A DNA stretch of 22,012 bases from IMG/VR virus record IMGVR_UViG_3300043015_002666, positions 64,001-86,012 of that record. The stretch is one strand, 5' to 3'. The notes beneath the pieces were generated by a model. It searched no databases, was not told the DNA's origin, and was given only the letters and a program-made list of their open reading frames with translations. This document shows positions 20,329 to 22,012 of the stretch, in pieces; position 1 is the first letter of the stretch, and each line of letters starts with the position of its first letter. The DNA is from a virus. The position numbers and the translations under genes were made by a program.

Positions 20329-20578
20329 GCTGCTCCGCCATAACTAACGCTACGTTCTGAACCACAGCCACTTCATTCAATGCGGTCAGGTTGAAGTTAA
20401 ACACTTCGTGACCGTCATATTTGTTTTTGGCTAGTATCTGCGCCTGTATATCTTTAACTAAATCTATATCCATAACGCCCCAAATGTATTTCAAGCGACC
20501 GTCAGGTGTTCCCAAGTTAAACACTGCGTTATAAAAACAGTTATGCACTATCACGGACTTAACATTCTCTGCGCTCAT
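20315..20578 (-). CDS. Hypothetical 87-aa protein
   Basis: A mixed alpha/beta protein (VKSVIVHNCFYNAVFNLG, then LVKDIQAQILAKNKYDGHEVFNFNLTALNEVAVVQN). No motif or family is recognised. ATG 20578 overlaps the upstream stop as ATGA, so it is translationally coupled in the seven-gene unit. Confidence 0.65.
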   Translation of the reverse strand: MSAENVKSVIVHNCFYNAVFNLGTPDGRLKYIWGVMDIDLVKDIQAQILAKNKYDGHEVFNFNLTALNEVAVVQNVALVMAEQLETR

Positions 20579-21063
20579 AGCTCTAACCTCGTCATGGCAA
20601 TCTCTAATTCGTGGCTGGTGGCCTCTCCTATCACATGAAAGAACTCAGGCTTAACCGAGGCTTGCCAGCGCATATCACCACGCTCAGACACCAGCACGAA
20701 CGGTTCCATGGATACCACGATAGCAAAGGAATACGCTGAAGCTCCGCTTCTTAACGCGTAGGAGTGCGATACCGGGGAAACAGCTTGACCCACCTTACTA
20801 GGGCGTACCGCGTGCTTTCTGGCAAGTTCTAACCCCTTTTCAGATACTCGCCACTGTTCGTGAGGCGCACCACCAGCAACGGGAATAAAGTAGCCGTCCT
20901 TAATGCCCCACTCAATCGCCGTCATGGCTGCGTTATGACCACACTTAACCGCGCGTTGGAATGCAGACGGACCAAAGCCATAGCGGCCACTCAGGGCCAA
21001 AGCAGCGCGACGTATCATGAATGCTTGATTGATATCTTGTTTTTGTTCAACGGTTAGAGTCAT
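20575..21063 (-). CDS. Protein with winged-helix-like N-terminus, 162 aa
   Basis: Residues about 14-85 read as a winged helix: 'AFMIRRAALALSGRYGFGPSAFQRAVKCGHNAAMTAIEWGIKDGYFIPV' followed by a 'HEQWRVSEKGLELARKH' wing. The C-terminal 75 residues are a separate beta-rich domain (SFAIVVSMEPFVLVSERGDMRWQ). It could be a DNA-binding regulator or an adaptor. The family is unknown. GAGAAAG precedes ATG 21063; it overlaps the upstream gene by 17 bases. Confidence 0.65.
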   Translation of the reverse strand: MTLTVEQKQDINQAFMIRRAALALSGRYGFGPSAFQRAVKCGHNAAMTAIEWGIKDGYFIPVAGGAPHEQWRVSEKGLELARKHAVRPSKVGQAVSPVSHSYALRSGASAYSFAIVVSMEPFVLVSERGDMRWQASVKPEFFHVIGEATSHELEIAMTRLEL

Positions 21064-21352
21064 TGGCTTTCTCGCTCTCTTTGTATTCCTTAACAGCCTT
21101 TAGCAGATCAAAGGCGCTTTTATAAGTACCCGGCAAAGCTTCAAACCCGCCAGCTTGCTTCATGAACCCGGCAGGTTCCCACCCATACAGATGATGCGCA
21201 CACTCTTCGCTGTCACGCTCTTTATACCCCTTATGCCACGGCCATACATTCGCACCGGCCATCACGTAAGCTGCTAAAGCAATGCCATACTCTATTGGCG
21301 TGCGGACCTCGACCGTTGTCTCAAAGAATGGGTTTTCGCTTTGTTCGCTCAT
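21047..21352 (-). CDS. Hypothetical 101-aa protein
   Basis: ATG 21352 is chosen because it overlaps the previous stop as ATGA and is preceded by AAGGGGG; a further 12 codons upstream are open but lie within the neighbour. The sequence contains 'YGIALAAYVMAGANVWPWHKGYKERD' and 'HHLYGWEPAGFMKQAGGFEALPG', a Trp/His/Gly-rich stretch. No family is recognised. Confidence 0.65.
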   Translation of the reverse strand: MSEQSENPFFETTVEVRTPIEYGIALAAYVMAGANVWPWHKGYKERDSEECAHHLYGWEPAGFMKQAGGFEALPGTYKSAFDLLKAVKEYKESEKANDSNR

Positions 21353-21825
21353 GCATGCCCCCTTAACAACTCGTAAAACTCTTCCCAATCTTCAGCCTTA
21401 TACAGCCCTACCAGTGACTCCCACTCAGTCGCTATGTGTCGCCACTCTTTACCGGCTGGCAGCATGAGAAACACTTTCTTTTCCAGTTCGCACGCTTCCA
21501 CCATGCGCAGACAACGACCAAAGTCTGAAGCATCACGCGGATACTCATAGCCCTGAATTGGTAAGCGCGTTTTGCCACCATCAATCACATAAGCCATGTA
21601 TTTCGAGCTCAGGCCCGTATCGTCAGTGTTAAACCATTGCGCTATGGTCATACCCTTAGTTGGCTTTACTGGCTCGCGCGCGCACTCATCAACAACGATA
21701 TTGGCCGCTTTAATGGCTGCATTGAAAATATCAGGACAAAAAGGCATATCGGGATGTTGGCGCGTTAGTTCGTTAGTGATGGCCGTTACCAATCTGGTTT
21801 GGTCTATTGTCATTGGTTCATGCAT
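21349..21825 (-). CDS. Hypothetical 158-aa protein
   Basis: An early helical region (IFNAAIKAANIVVDECAREP) is followed by 'GMTIAQWFNTDDTGLSSKYMAYVIDGG' and a C-terminal helical part (EWESLVGLYKAEDWEEFYELLRG). ATG 21825 has GAGG 9 bases upstream; an internal Met four codons later is less well placed. It overlaps its upstream neighbour by 8 bases. The junctions on both sides carry the same TCATGCATGC sequence. Family unknown. Confidence 0.7.
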   Translation of the reverse strand: MHEPMTIDQTRLVTAITNELTRQHPDMPFCPDIFNAAIKAANIVVDECAREPVKPTKGMTIAQWFNTDDTGLSSKYMAYVIDGGKTRLPIQGYEYPRDASDFGRCLRMVEACELEKKVFLMLPAGKEWRHIATEWESLVGLYKAEDWEEFYELLRGHA

Positions 21826-22012
21826 GCTCTTTACCTCGCAATTCAGCTAGGAACGTGGACAATTTACCCTTAGTTGCTTCGTCTAATACCGCGCGCCAAA
21901 ACACCTCATCAGTGAAAAAGAATTCACCGACTACCTTGTCATAAGCCCCATTAAGCTGGCAGATAAAACCACGACGTTGGACCGTATCAAACGCTATCTT
22001 GATTTGGTTCTC
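21818..22012 (-). CDS. Partial hypothetical protein (N-terminus beyond window)
   Basis: An open frame of 64 codons enters from the right edge and ends at 21818. Its visible end reads IKIAFDTVQRRGFICQLNG, then KVVGEFFFTDEVFWRAVLDEAT, closing with LAELRGKEHA. Coding style is convincing (aromatic strands, charged C-terminal helix). It overlaps the next gene by 8 bases, so it belongs to the same minus-strand unit. Family not recognised. Confidence 0.65.
   Translation of the reverse strand, partial: ENQIKIAFDTVQRRGFICQLNGAYDKVVGEFFFTDEVFWRAVLDEATKGKLSTFLAELRGKEHA

Overview
The window is a gene-dense stretch of a contractile-tailed (myovirus-type) bacteriophage genome. The evidence is a tail sheath, tail tube, major capsid-like protein, baseplate hub, OB-fold spike, PAAR tip, holin and GH108-type endolysin, all on the minus strand. 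Intermediate base composition, gammaproteobacteria-like Shine-Dalgarno sites and the general look of the proteins suggest a marine gammaproteobacterial host, most plausibly Vibrio or a relative. That host assignment is inference: no host gene, tRNA or attachment site is visible. No integrase is seen, so a lytic phage is favoured but not shown.

Layout, in the minus-strand direction of transcription. (1) 22012-19940: seven tightly overlapping small genes of unknown role, including one with a winged-helix-like N-terminus and one Cys-rich protein, ending at a bidirectional terminator. (2) 17939-19894, on the plus strand: a compact counter-oriented cassette of eight small genes (Cro-like protein, DUF4262, DUF6283-like Cys protein, small HTH protein, one-TM peptide, mini zinc ribbon and two unknowns), read from a divergent promoter region at 17754-17938. 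(3) 17753-15634: two overlapping reading frames that look like one gene split at an A7 run, a PadR-like regulator, and a Ref-like (phage P1) RecA-dependent nuclease. (4) 15513-8322: a long, nearly gapless baseplate and tail operon carrying a gp53-like wedge protein, a protein with a SWIM-like Cys/His set, a DUF4406 enzyme-like protein, hub, spike and PAAR tip. (5) 8272-6852: a small membrane protein, endolysin and holin. (6) 6552-1: major capsid protein, a helix-hairpin-helix protein, sheath, a charge-segregated protein, tail tube and further tail proteins, running off the left edge.

The most interesting unannotated signal is a 12-nt motif, AATT(C/A)CTAA(T/C)AA in the minus-strand sense. It stands upstream of the first gene of several units: tail tube, capsid, endolysin, the 97-aa membrane protein, the baseplate operon leader gene and the split gene. 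A further copy lies in the divergent region. It behaves like a phage late promoter element or a regulator site. Other points worth a second look are a plus-strand terminator with no plus-strand gene upstream of it (candidate small RNA), a perfect 12-bp inverted repeat directly downstream of one motif copy, a 12-bp coding minisatellite, and a hairpin that masks a ribosome binding site.
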